DNA from: Halomontanus rarus
Lineage (GTDB): Archaea; Halobacteriota; Halobacteria; Halobacteriales; Natrialbaceae
DNA: 64,000 bases
Direction of reading: 5' to 3'
Assembly: GCF_017357405.1 (NCBI RefSeq)
Contig: NZ_CP071597.1
Location: 1,302,001 to 1,366,000 of the forward strand
The notes beneath the pieces are model-generated. The model was given only the letters and a program-made list of their open reading frames with translations, had not been told where the DNA came from and searched no databases. The first letter of the stretch is position 1. Every line of letters begins with the position of its first letter. Below, piece after piece: positions 27,678-35,578 of the stretch. A program made the translations under genes and the position numbers.

Positions 27678-28132
27678 CGGTGCTCACCGTCGAACGTGTC
27701 TTGTGCAGAAATCAGAACTCGGATCATAGTAAATTCGAGGTTGCGCAGCGGTAATAACCTGCTCGGTATCAGATGACGTTGCGAGCGAGTGACAGACGAA
27801 CGACGGCGAATCGATCGTCGGTGACGGCGATCGAACCGAGAAACAATCAGTCGTTACCGGGTCGAACCGGCCGACGAGGCGGCCGCCGTCGGGTCGGTGC
27901 CAGCGAGTGAGAATCGCGTCCGATGGCGACAATAGGGCGTTCCGTGTCGATGCGATCGCCGGCGTTCCGATCGGACGAGCGGACGAACCGACTCGAGTGT
28001 CGCCGGACTGGAAAACGGGTCGTTTCCGCTTTCATCGCCATCGAGTATCCGCCAAATCGAGTACTGCCGAGGGGAGTCGTCGCGGGGCGATCCGTTCGAT
28101 CGCGCGACAGTACGGTCGGTGCGTGACTCGGT
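27678..28132. other. 455-base stretch without a convincing gene
   Basis: Short frames exist on both strands but all have arginine/serine-rich shadow composition and no recognisable motif. The left 120 bases are relatively AT-rich (aaattcgagg, ggtaataacc) and probably hold the promoter of the minus-strand membrane protein gene. The right half is gene-like in base content but no frame is supported. Possible relic or short RNA cannot be excluded. Confidence 0.4.
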
Positions 28133-28819
28133 TCACCAGGGGGAGACGATCGACTCGAACTCCTCGAGCGAGGTGAGTTCGTACGTCGGTTCGTGTGTCA
28201 GGTGAGGTTCGTGGCCGTGATCGACCCACGCCGAGTCCATTCCCATCGCGTTCGCGCCGGCGACGTCGGCGTGGATCGAGTCGCCGACGTGAACCGCGTC
28301 GGCGGGGTCGACCTCGAGCGCGGACAGCGCGCGTTCGAAGGGGACCGTGTCGGGCTTCGGATGGATACCCGCCGCCGGATCGGTGAAGACCGCCACGTCG
28401 AAAGCGTCCGCGATGCCAAGCGCCTCGAGTTTCCGGGTCTGGGTCGGCCGACCGCCGTTCGTGATGAGGCCGACAGGACCCCGATCGCGAGCCAGTTCGA
28501 AGGCGGCTTTCGCGCCGGGTCGAAACCGGACGGCGGTCGGATCGCTCGCCTCGAGATAGGCGTCGGCGAGCGCCGGCGGGACGTCGGCGGGGAGCTCCCT
28601 GTCGACGCGACTCGCTACTTCCGCGAACAGCAACTCGTAGAACTCCCGATCCGTCTCGGCGGTCGGGAGGGCGGGAACGGCGTCCCGAAGGTCGTCGGTC
28701 GTACAGAACGGGTCGACGCCGACGCGGTCGCAGGTGGACTCGAGCAGCGCCGACGGGTCCTGCGTCGACTCGCAGAGCGTACTGTCGAGGTCGAAACAGA
28801 TCGCGTCGTAAGCGGCCAT
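28133..28819 (-). CDS. HAD-superfamily hydrolase
   Basis: A 228-residue haloacid-dehalogenase-like phosphatase. Motif I is CFDLDSTLCES (residues 8-18) with the nucleophile Asp, motif II LITNGGR (near 138), motif III lysine in HPKPDTVPFERA (near 173) and motif IV VHVGDSIHADVAG (near 196). The helical cap is between residues 18 and 100. A phosphoglycolate- or sugar-phosphate-type substrate is plausible. It lies divergent to the cytochrome P450 gene. Confidence 0.85.
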   Translation of the reverse strand: MAAYDAICFDLDSTLCESTQDPSALLESTCDRVGVDPFCTTDDLRDAVPALPTAETDREFYELLFAEVASRVDRELPADVPPALADAYLEASDPTAVRFRPGAKAAFELARDRGPVGLITNGGRPTQTRKLEALGIADAFDVAVFTDPAAGIHPKPDTVPFERALSALEVDPADAVHVGDSIHADVAGANAMGMDSAWVDHGHEPHLTHEPTYELTSLEEFESIVSPW

Positions 28820-28972
28820 GAGCTGTCGATAGGGTACCCGCCGGCCTGAACGTTTCGCACGGCCGCCTCCAGCGGACTCGAGACGCGAACCGAAGCGGCC
28901 ACGTCTCTTTCATATAAATCCACTAGTGTGTCCGTCAGAAATCCGAGGTCGACCGAGGACCATCTCTCAGGC

Positions 28973-30313
28973 ATGGCGACACACTCGAGTCGGGAACGAC
29001 CGACGCCGCCCGGACCGGACGGGGTTCCGCTGCTCGGCAACACTCACCAGCTCGCCCGTGACACGCTCGGGTTCTACGAGCAGGTGACGAGCGAGTACGG
29101 CGACGTCGTTCGGATCACCGTCGGCGGGAAGGACGGTGCCATCGTCGCCCATCCCGAATATGTCGAACGGATTCTGGTCCGCGACGACGACCGGTACGTG
29201 AAGGGCGGACTCATCGAGGACCAGCTCGGCGACACCTTCGGCAACGGGATGTTCATGGCCGAAGGCGAGCAGTGGCGCACCCAGCGTCAGGTCGCCCAGC
29301 CGGCGTTCTACCGCGAGCGAATCCTCGAGTACGGGGAGACGGTCGTCGACCACGCAGCCGACGTCGGGTGGCCCCACGCCGGCGTGATCGAGCTCGCGGA
29401 CGAACTCTCCGCGCTCACCCTGTCGGTGTTGACCGACGCGCTATTCGGCTTCGACGCCGACGCGGACGAGGCGGTCGTCCGCGAGGCTGCGAGCGCCATC
29501 GGGGCGAAACTCGATCCGTCCGCACCGACCGCGTACCTTCCGACGTGGGTTCCGACGCCTCGGAACCTCCGATTCAATCGCCGTATCTCCGAGTTGCGCG
29601 AGCGCGTCGACTCGCGAATCGACGACCGCCGGCGACAGGACCCCGACCAGCGGGGCGACGACCTGCTCTCGTTGCTCGTCACGGCGACGGCCAACGGCGA
29701 ACTCGACGACGAGACGTTACGCGACGACATGGTCACGTTCCTGTTCGCCGGTCACGAGACGACCTCGCTCGGACTCACCTACGCGCTGTTCCTTCTCGCG
29801 AGCCACCCGGAGGAGCAACGCCGCCTACAGGCGGAACTCGACGCCGTCATCGACGGCGACCGGCCGACGGTCGACGACCTGCCGGCCCTCGAGTTCACCG
29901 ACCGCGTGATCGACGAGGCGCTCCGACTCTACCCGCCGGTGTTCACGTTCTTTCGCGAACCGGTCGAGGACGTCGAACTCGGCGGCTATCGCCTCCCCGC
30001 GGGAACGACCGTCTCGATGCCCCAGTGGATCGTCCACCGGGACGAACGCTGGTGGGAAGCGCCCGAGACGTTCGATCCCGATCGATGGGCGGACGATCGC
30101 GAGTCCGACCGCCCCGAGTACGCCTTCTATCCCTTCGGCGGCGGCCCGCGCCACTGCATCGGGATGCGACTGGCCCGCCTCGAGTTACGCCTCGCGCTCG
30201 CGACGCTGTGTTCGACCTACCGGTTCGAGGCGCTGACCACCGATCTCGAACTGTCGACCGCGGCGAACTTGCGACCGGCGGGTCCGCTCGACGTTCGGGT
30301 ACGGCGTCGATGA
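28973..30313 (+). CDS. Cytochrome P450
   Basis: A 446-residue soluble P450. Seen are the I-helix motif AGHETTSLGL (about residue 258), ExxR in EALRLYPP (about 313), and the heme loop FGGGPRHCIGMRLA with the axial cysteine at about residue 395. The N-terminus lacks a membrane anchor. It resembles the haloarchaeal CYP174-like group. An alternative start at 28928 would add 15 residues; the ATG at 28973 (MATHSSRERPTPPGP) is preferred. The redox partner is not nearby. Confidence 0.92.
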   Translation: MATHSSRERPTPPGPDGVPLLGNTHQLARDTLGFYEQVTSEYGDVVRITVGGKDGAIVAHPEYVERILVRDDDRYVKGGLIEDQLGDTFGNGMFMAEGEQWRTQRQVAQPAFYRERILEYGETVVDHAADVGWPHAGVIELADELSALTLSVLTDALFGFDADADEAVVREAASAIGAKLDPSAPTAYLPTWVPTPRNLRFNRRISELRERVDSRIDDRRRQDPDQRGDDLLSLLVTATANGELDDETLRDDMVTFLFAGHETTSLGLTYALFLLASHPEEQRRLQAELDAVIDGDRPTVDDLPALEFTDRVIDEALRLYPPVFTFFREPVEDVELGGYRLPAGTTVSMPQWIVHRDERWWEAPETFDPDRWADDRESDRPEYAFYPFGGGPRHCIGMRLARLELRLALATLCSTYRFEALTTDLELSTAANLRPAGPLDVRVRRR

Positions 30314-30462
30314 TCCACTCGACTCTCGTTCGGCCGCTCGTCGGATCCCGCTGGCAATAGATCGACGCACCCGTCCTGTTCGTTTCGAGAGAGATCGCAC
30401 GGACTTCGGCGATGGCTGTCGATTCCGCCACGTTCAAGCCAGTTCCGTTCGACGGTCGAGTC

Positions 30463-31641
30463 ATGACGAGAGCAGTCTGGGTAAAAGCCGACGACACCGT
30501 CGGTGACTGGGACGTGCGCAGAGCGCGAATCACGACCGCGCTCGAGGCGGGCGCCGACTGGGTACTGGTCGACGAAGCGGACGTCGAACGCGTTCGCGAA
30601 CTCGGAGAGATCAACGTCGCCGCGTTCCGTACCGACGGCGACGTAACGGTAATCGACGACGCCGAAGACGAAGACGTGGCTGCCCAGCCAGACGCCTTCG
30701 TCGTCGGCAAGGAAGGCGAGGGTGACGGCACGATCGACCTGCCCTCGGACTTCTCCGGATCGGCCGACCTCTCGACGCTGCGACGCGATAGCGACCTCGA
30801 GGGCGGCGCCTACGTCCGCATCCTCGGCAAAGACTACGAGTCCTTCGCCGAGGAAGCCGCGAAAGACGCCGAACACACGATCGTCGTCGGCGAGGACTGG
30901 ACGATCATCCCCCTCGAGAACCTTATCGCACGCATCGGCGAGGAGACCGACCTCGTCGCCGGCGTCACGAACGCCGAAGAGGCGAAGACCGCCTTCGAGA
31001 CCCTCGAGATCGGTGCGGACGCAGTTTTGCTGGACTCGGACGACCCCGACCAGATCCGACGCACTGTCGAGGTTCGCGACGAGGCCGAACGCGAGACCCT
31101 CGACCTCGAGTGGGGCGAGGTCGTAGACGTCGAGCAGATCGGCAGCGCCGACCGGGTCTGCGTCGACACCGGCAGCCTCCTCGAACACGACGAGGGGATG
31201 CTCATCGGGTCGATGGCTCGCGGACTCGTCTTCGTCCACGCCGAAACCGCCGAGTCGCCCTACGTCGCCTCCCGGCCGTTCCGTGTCAACGCCGGCGCCG
31301 TCCACGCCTACATCCGAACCCCCGACGGCGGGACGAAGTACCTCTCGGAGCTGCAAAGCGGCGACGAGGTTCAGCTCGTCGACCGCGCGGGCCACACCCG
31401 CGAGGCGATCGTCGGTCGCGTCAAAATCGAGCAACGGCCGATGTTCCGCGTCGCACTCGAGGCGCCCAACGGCGACCGGGTGGAGACGCTCTTGCAGAAC
31501 GCGGAGACGATCAAGGTCGCGACCAGTGACGGCCGCAAGCCCGTGACGGAACTCGAGGCGGGCGACGAACTCCTGTTGTACTACGAGGATACGGCCCGGC
31601 ACTTCGGCGAGGCGGTCGAAGAGAGTATTATCGAGAAGTGA
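30463..31641 (+). CDS. 3-dehydroquinate synthase II (archaeal AroB' type)
   Basis: A 392-residue enzyme that converts the aldolase product to 3-dehydroquinate using NAD, the second step of the archaeal route. The start MTRAVWVKADDTVGDWD is at the ATG at 30463; the frame extends 17 residues further upstream. Conserved features are LVDEADVERVRE (near residue 35), GEVVDVEQIGSADRVCVDTG (near 220), GMLIGSMARGLVFVHAE (245) and RPFRVNAGAVHAYI (270). The stop TGA lies inside the end of an IS605-type relic (gtgacatcct), and the C-terminal EESIIEK looks intact. Confidence 0.9.
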   Translation: MTRAVWVKADDTVGDWDVRRARITTALEAGADWVLVDEADVERVRELGEINVAAFRTDGDVTVIDDAEDEDVAAQPDAFVVGKEGEGDGTIDLPSDFSGSADLSTLRRDSDLEGGAYVRILGKDYESFAEEAAKDAEHTIVVGEDWTIIPLENLIARIGEETDLVAGVTNAEEAKTAFETLEIGADAVLLDSDDPDQIRRTVEVRDEAERETLDLEWGEVVDVEQIGSADRVCVDTGSLLEHDEGMLIGSMARGLVFVHAETAESPYVASRPFRVNAGAVHAYIRTPDGGTKYLSELQSGDEVQLVDRAGHTREAIVGRVKIEQRPMFRVALEAPNGDRVETLLQNAETIKVATSDGRKPVTELEAGDELLLYYEDTARHFGEAVEESIIEK

Positions 31642-31647
31642 CATCCT

Positions 31648-31667
31648 CCCCGGCGTGAACGCCGGGG
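31648..31667 (-). repeat. Right-end hairpin of an IS200/IS605-type relic
   Basis: Arms ccccggcgt and acgccgggg (9 bp, two-base loop) are followed on the minus strand by aggatgtcac. The same hairpin-plus-aggatgtcac arrangement occurs at 35547-35576, which supports identification as the subterminal end of IS605-family elements. Confidence 0.75.
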
Positions 31668-31693
31668 TTTCCTCTGTGGGAGTCTCGAACAGT

Positions 31694-31978
31694 CTACGAG
31701 TCCCCGGAGGCAACATTCCCGTCACAGTGGACGGTACTCGAGTCTGTGCGCTGTTCTTTGGGACAGTGAGAGCGTGGTAACTCCGACCTTTCATGGTCGT
31801 CCCACTCGAACCGCACGGGTCGTGCCATCGGCCTAACTGCCTGTTCTAACTGCCGCTCTAAGAACGTCTCCGACGCTGTAAGGTCAGCGTGCCCCTCGAA
31901 CCCACACGGACACGAGAGCGTATCCTGATGCCGTGTCGTTCGGTCTGTCGAGCCACATTGTAGAACGGTAGTTGGGTT
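31694..31978 (-). pseudogene. TnpB (IS200/IS605 accessory nuclease) C-terminal remnant
   Basis: A minus-strand frame of 94 residues ends in TAG at 31694. It reads [21 protein letters not shown] followed by [17 protein letters not shown], the zinc ribbon and following helix of TnpB-like proteins (CxxC...HADxxAS). The RuvC-like N-terminal two-thirds is missing: upstream the frame enters the low-complexity tail region of the neighbouring membrane protein gene. Only the zinc-ribbon end and the right-end hairpin remain, so the element is decayed. Confidence 0.7.
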
Positions 31979-32036
31979 CGAATCGGAGTCCGTGTCCGTA
32001 TCCGTATCCGTGTCTGCCGATTCGTCGGTACTTCGG

Positions 32037-32594
32037 TTACTTCGTCTTCGGTTCCGGCTCCGATTCAGACTCCGCGTTCGAGTCCGGTGTGGACTCCGTA
32101 TTCGACTTCGATTCGTCAGTTACGTCGACATCCGCATCGGTATCGATCTCGATATCGGCATCCGCGTCTGCTGTCGATTCGGCTTCCGACTCCGACTCGA
32201 CGTCGGGATCGGCGTACTCGAGTCGGGTCGTACACCAGTGACAGAACTCGATTTCGGGATCGAGTTCGCGTCCGCAGTTGGGACACGTCGGCCCGTCGGC
32301 GCCGTTCGATCCCGGCGGGAACCCGAGGGCGCGGAAGCCGGCGTCGACGGCGGTGAACAGGAGCATAAACGAGAGGACGAACTGGCTCGTTCGCGGCTCG
32401 TCGGTGACGATCGTCATCCGCTCTGCCATCGACCCCGCGGCTGCGATGTCGTTGATCGGCATGATGAGTGCGGTCGCCGAGAGAAACAGGCCAGCAAAGA
32501 GGAGCGCGCGAACCCAGTCACGAATCAGAGCGTGGCCGGCACCCGGAAGTACCAGCGAGAGGGCAGCTGCGAAGAGCGCACGAATCAGACTCAT
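32037..32594 (-). CDS. Membrane protein with C-terminal zinc ribbon
   Basis: A 185-residue protein starting [20 protein letters not shown]. It has three to four hydrophobic helices in residues 5-95, then a zinc ribbon ([18 protein letters not shown], about residues 105-125), then a tail of Asp/Ser/Glu/Ala repeats encoded by six-base periodic DNA (32060-32220). The TnpB relic lies directly beyond its stop. Haloarchaea have many such membrane-plus-ribbon proteins; the function is unknown. Confidence 0.7.
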   Translation of the reverse strand: MSLIRALFAAALSLVLPGAGHALIRDWVRALLFAGLFLSATALIMPINDIAAAGSMAERMTIVTDEPRTSQFVLSFMLLFTAVDAGFRALGFPPGSNGADGPTCPNCGRELDPEIEFCHWCTTRLEYADPDVESESEAESTADADADIEIDTDADVDVTDESKSNTESTPDSNAESESEPEPKTK

Positions 32595-32711
32595 ATCGAT
32601 ACGGCACACTCTCGACCGGGGCGGGTTAATTCTCCCGTTTTTACACGCTCGCCATCGTTCACGACAGCGACCACAGACGTCGGCACACGAAGGCGAACCC
32701 GGGTTCACCGG

Positions 32712-33386
32712 CTACCGTAACTCGTCGACCAGCGACCGAAGCGTCTCCAAATCGTACTGACCTGGTGCGGTCGCCTCTTCGGGGTCGACGGGCGCGTAGC
32801 CGATCTTCGAACCGTACACCGGCGCGACGGCCCGCGTGTGACTGCCAACTTCGCCCATCGCCATCGTCGCGACGGTATCACCGTGGCTGGTCAATTGCTC
32901 CGTCGCGGAGAGCAACGCCAGCGTGTCCGCCTTCGACTCTGCCGTCACGGCCAGCTTCGCCACGTCCGCGTACTTGCCCGCCTCCGTCAACGTCCGAACC
33001 AGCTCCGGTCGGGGCGGCGTCCCCTCGAAGTCGTGGACCGACGCGATGACCGCCACCCCGCGGTCGCGGGCCGTCTCGAGTAACCTCTCCGCGTCCCCGT
33101 CGAGGATCGACTGCAGTTCGACGTCGATCGCCGCGACGCACTCGAGGGCGGTCACCTCGGCCAGCGTCTCGAGTCTCCCGTCCGCTCCGGCTTTACCGCC
33201 CTCCCACTCGGCGCGGTTCGTCGCGAGAATCGGCAACTCGCCGTCGTAGTCCTCGAGTTGGGCGCGCGGATCGTCCGCGAGATCCATCCGAAACTCGACG
33301 GCGTCTGCGTGGTCGCGAGCGAGCGGTTCGTCCGCGAGGTCGGCGGTCGCGGCCGCGAGTACGAACGAGTCGAAGTGTAAGTTCAT
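32712..33386 (-). CDS. aroD: 3-dehydroquinate dehydratase, type I
   Basis: A 224-residue type I enzyme that dehydrates 3-dehydroquinate, third step of the route. Conserved features are EFRMDLADDP (near residue 31), the catalytic histidine in VIASVHDFEGTP (near 112), the Schiff-base lysine in VAKLAVTAES (near 140), and APVYGSKIGYAPV near the end. It is monocistronic between a membrane protein gene and tfb. With the aldolase and synthase II it gives three consecutive shikimate steps within 8 kb. Confidence 0.93.
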   Translation of the reverse strand: MNLHFDSFVLAAATADLADEPLARDHADAVEFRMDLADDPRAQLEDYDGELPILATNRAEWEGGKAGADGRLETLAEVTALECVAAIDVELQSILDGDAERLLETARDRGVAVIASVHDFEGTPPRPELVRTLTEAGKYADVAKLAVTAESKADTLALLSATEQLTSHGDTVATMAMGEVGSHTRAVAPVYGSKIGYAPVDPEEATAPGQYDLETLRSLVDELR

Positions 33387-33410
33387 ACTCGAGCGACGAC
33401 TGAAGAGAAG

Positions 33411-33416
33411 AAAAAA
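33411..33416 (-). terminator. T-run after the TFB gene
   Basis: Six A residues on the + strand (T on the minus strand) lie about 35 bases after the TFB stop and just upstream of the aroD start. It could end TFB transcription. Confidence 0.4.
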
Positions 33417-33450
33417 CGGTCGACTTCGAGAGCCAAATCGAGAGAGTGAA

Positions 33451-34473
33451 TCAGGCGACGCCGATCGTCTCTTCGGCCTCGAGCAGCTCGTGGTAGCGGT
33501 TCCGAATGGTAACTTCGGAGATGTCCGCGACGTCGCTGACGGCGGCCTGGGTCGTCTTCTCGTTGGTCAACAGGGCCGCTGCGTAGACCGCGGCGGCGGC
33601 GAGGCCGACCGGCGACTTACCCGAGTGGACGCCCTTTTCCTTCGCGTTCTGGAGCAGCGAGCGTGCGCGGTGTTCGGCTTCGTCCGAGAGTTCGAGACCC
33701 GACGCGAAGCGGGGCACGTAGCTCTCGGGGTCGGCGGGCTGGACTTCGAGACCGAGTTCGCGAACGACGTAGCGGTAGGTGCGGGCGATCTCGTTCTTCT
33801 CGACGCGGCTTACGTCGGCGATTTCGTCGAGGCTGCGGGGGACGCCGGCCTGACGGGCGGCGGCGTAGACGCAGGCCGTCGAGACGCCCTCGATCGAACG
33901 ACCGGGGAGGAGGTCTTCGTTGAGCGCGCGGCGGTAGATGACGCTGGCGGTCTCGCGGACGTTCGTCGGGAGGCCGAGCGCGGAGGCCATTCGGTCGATT
34001 TCGCCCAGCGCCTGTTTCAGGTTGCGCTCCTTGCTGTCGCGAGTACGGAAGCGCTCGTTCCACTTGCGCAGCCGTTGCATCTTCTCCCGTTGTCGGGATC
34101 CGAGCGAGTTGCCGTAGGCGTCCTTGTTCCGCCAGTCGATGTTCGTCGACAGTCCCTTGTCGTGCATCGTGTTCGTCGTCGGCGCACCGACGCGGGACTT
34201 CTTGTTCTTCTCCGCGGCGTCGAACGCGCGCCACTCCGGCCCGCGGTCGACCGACTTCTCGTCGACGACGAGGCCGCAGTCGTCACAGACCGTCTCGCCG
34301 TGTTCGTCGTCGACGACGAGCTGACCGGTGCACTCGGGACAGACGAGGTCGCTCGCCTCGTGTTCGTGTTCGTCTTCCTGTTGGTTCTGGTGCTGGCGCT
34401 GTCGGTCGGACTCCTGGTCGCCCGTCTCCTGTTCGCTACGCCGTACTCGGGTGGGTGTTGATGCGTTAGTCAT
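33451..34473 (-). CDS. tfb: Transcription initiation factor TFIIB
   Basis: A 340-residue TFB. After a Gln/His/Glu-rich N-terminal tail (about 40 residues), the zinc ribbon is CPECTGQLVVDDEHGETVC then DDCGLVVDE, followed by the B-reader/B-linker (GAPTTNTMHDKGLSTNIDWR). Two cyclin-like repeats contain VSTACVYAAARQAG and VGLAAAAVYAAALLT. It recruits RNA polymerase to the TBP-promoter complex and contacts BRE. Haloarchaea usually have several TFBs; the long Q/H tail may mark this as one paralogue. Confidence 0.95.
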   Translation of the reverse strand: MTNASTPTRVRRSEQETGDQESDRQRQHQNQQEDEHEHEASDLVCPECTGQLVVDDEHGETVCDDCGLVVDEKSVDRGPEWRAFDAAEKNKKSRVGAPTTNTMHDKGLSTNIDWRNKDAYGNSLGSRQREKMQRLRKWNERFRTRDSKERNLKQALGEIDRMASALGLPTNVRETASVIYRRALNEDLLPGRSIEGVSTACVYAAARQAGVPRSLDEIADVSRVEKNEIARTYRYVVRELGLEVQPADPESYVPRFASGLELSDEAEHRARSLLQNAKEKGVHSGKSPVGLAAAAVYAAALLTNEKTTQAAVSDVADISEVTIRNRYHELLEAEETIGVA

Positions 34474-34686
34474 AACGGTGGCGAGTAACCGGCCGAACCG
34501 ATCGGAAACGTCCGGACGGATTCGTTACCTACTCCGTTCAGACACTCTGCATTTAAGGGTTTCGAAATTGCAGTACAACGGCGCCGAAAAACTGGTTATT
34601 CGTCGGAAGTGGTATGAAAAATCCGAACATTGATATAGGATCACATGGACCGCAGTTTCCAAGCCGTCACCCCGACAAGCGAGCGT

Positions 34687-35220
34687 ATGCACGTCGCCGT
34701 CGGAAGCACGAACCCGGTGAAACGAGCCGCCGTCGAACAGGCCCTCGAGCGCTTCGAGCCGACCGTCGCCGTCCAGGCGGTCGACTCCGGCGTCGCCGAG
34801 CAGCCGCGGTCGACCGCCGAGACGATCGCGGGGGCGGAGAACCGTGCCCGTCGCGCACTCGAGGTCGCCGGGGAGTGCGAAAGCGAGAGCGAGTACGGCG
34901 TCGGACTCGAGGGCGGCGTCGCTCGACTCGATGAAACGCCGGGACTGTACCTGATCATGTGGGCCGCGGCGACCGACGGGGAAACGATGGGGCGCGGCGG
35001 CGGGCCGAGTCTGCAACTCCCGGACCGCGTGGCGACGCGAGTCGAGTCGGGCGAGGAACTCGGCCCGGTGATGGACGACGTACTCGGAACGACGAACGTC
35101 GCGGAGAACGAGGGGGCGGCGGGGGCGCTCACGGACGGGTTGACCGATCGGAAGCGAGCCCTCGCTGAGGCAGTGGCGTGTGCGTTCGGGCCGTTCGTGA
35201 CGTCTTATTATAGAAATTAG
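34687..35220 (+). CDS. Inosine/xanthosine triphosphatase, YjjX (DUF84) family
   Basis: A 177-residue protein that hydrolyses non-canonical purine NTPs. The motif VGSTNPVKRAAVEQAL is at residues 5-20, SGVAEQPRSTAETIAGAENRARRAL near 35-60, VGLEGGV near 77, and GPSLQLPDRVA near 105. The start at 34687 (MHVAVGSTNP) is chosen; upstream codons add a non-conserved tail. The stop TAG is directly followed by an IS605-type relic, and the last residues (FVTSYYRN) may be altered by the insertion. Confidence 0.85.
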   Translation: MHVAVGSTNPVKRAAVEQALERFEPTVAVQAVDSGVAEQPRSTAETIAGAENRARRALEVAGECESESEYGVGLEGGVARLDETPGLYLIMWAAATDGETMGRGGGPSLQLPDRVATRVESGEELGPVMDDVLGTTNVAENEGAAGALTDGLTDRKRALAEAVACAFGPFVTSYYRN

Positions 35221-35578
35221 GCGAGAAAACCCACGACTGAAGTCGTGGGATGAATCGCCGCACGGTTCACAACTGCTCAAACCGCAACATTTGATTGCCC
35301 ACCTGCCGTATCTGATGGTGTCGGGACGATGGACTCCTATCGATTCTCGACAGTCCACAAACTGGCAGTTGACTCGGTGTTTGCCCCATCAAAAAGTAAG
35401 CCCGTGGATAGCAGAACCGACACAAATAATTAGGTAACTCCGAGTCCTTCGCGGGATAGGAGTAACGGGGGCGTGGCACTCCCACCGGCACGTCGGGTCG
35501 GAAACCCTAAGAGACCAACGAACCGCCCGTTGGTGGGTGTGGGAAGCCCACGACTTTAGTCGTGGGAGGATGTCACTA
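35221..35578. mobile_element. Composite IS200/IS605 relic with two outward-facing ends
   Basis: The interval between two gene stops has a hairpin at each side: cccacgact-ga-agtcgtggg at 35230-35249 and cccacgact-tt-agtcgtggg at 35547-35566, the latter followed by aggatgtcac. Read outward, both have the look of IS605-type right ends, on opposite strands. No tnpA or tnpB survives. The inner sequence shows several local stems between 35440 and 35545 (for example gggtcggaaaccc). The aglD-like stop codon overlaps the last base of the right end. Confidence 0.65.
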
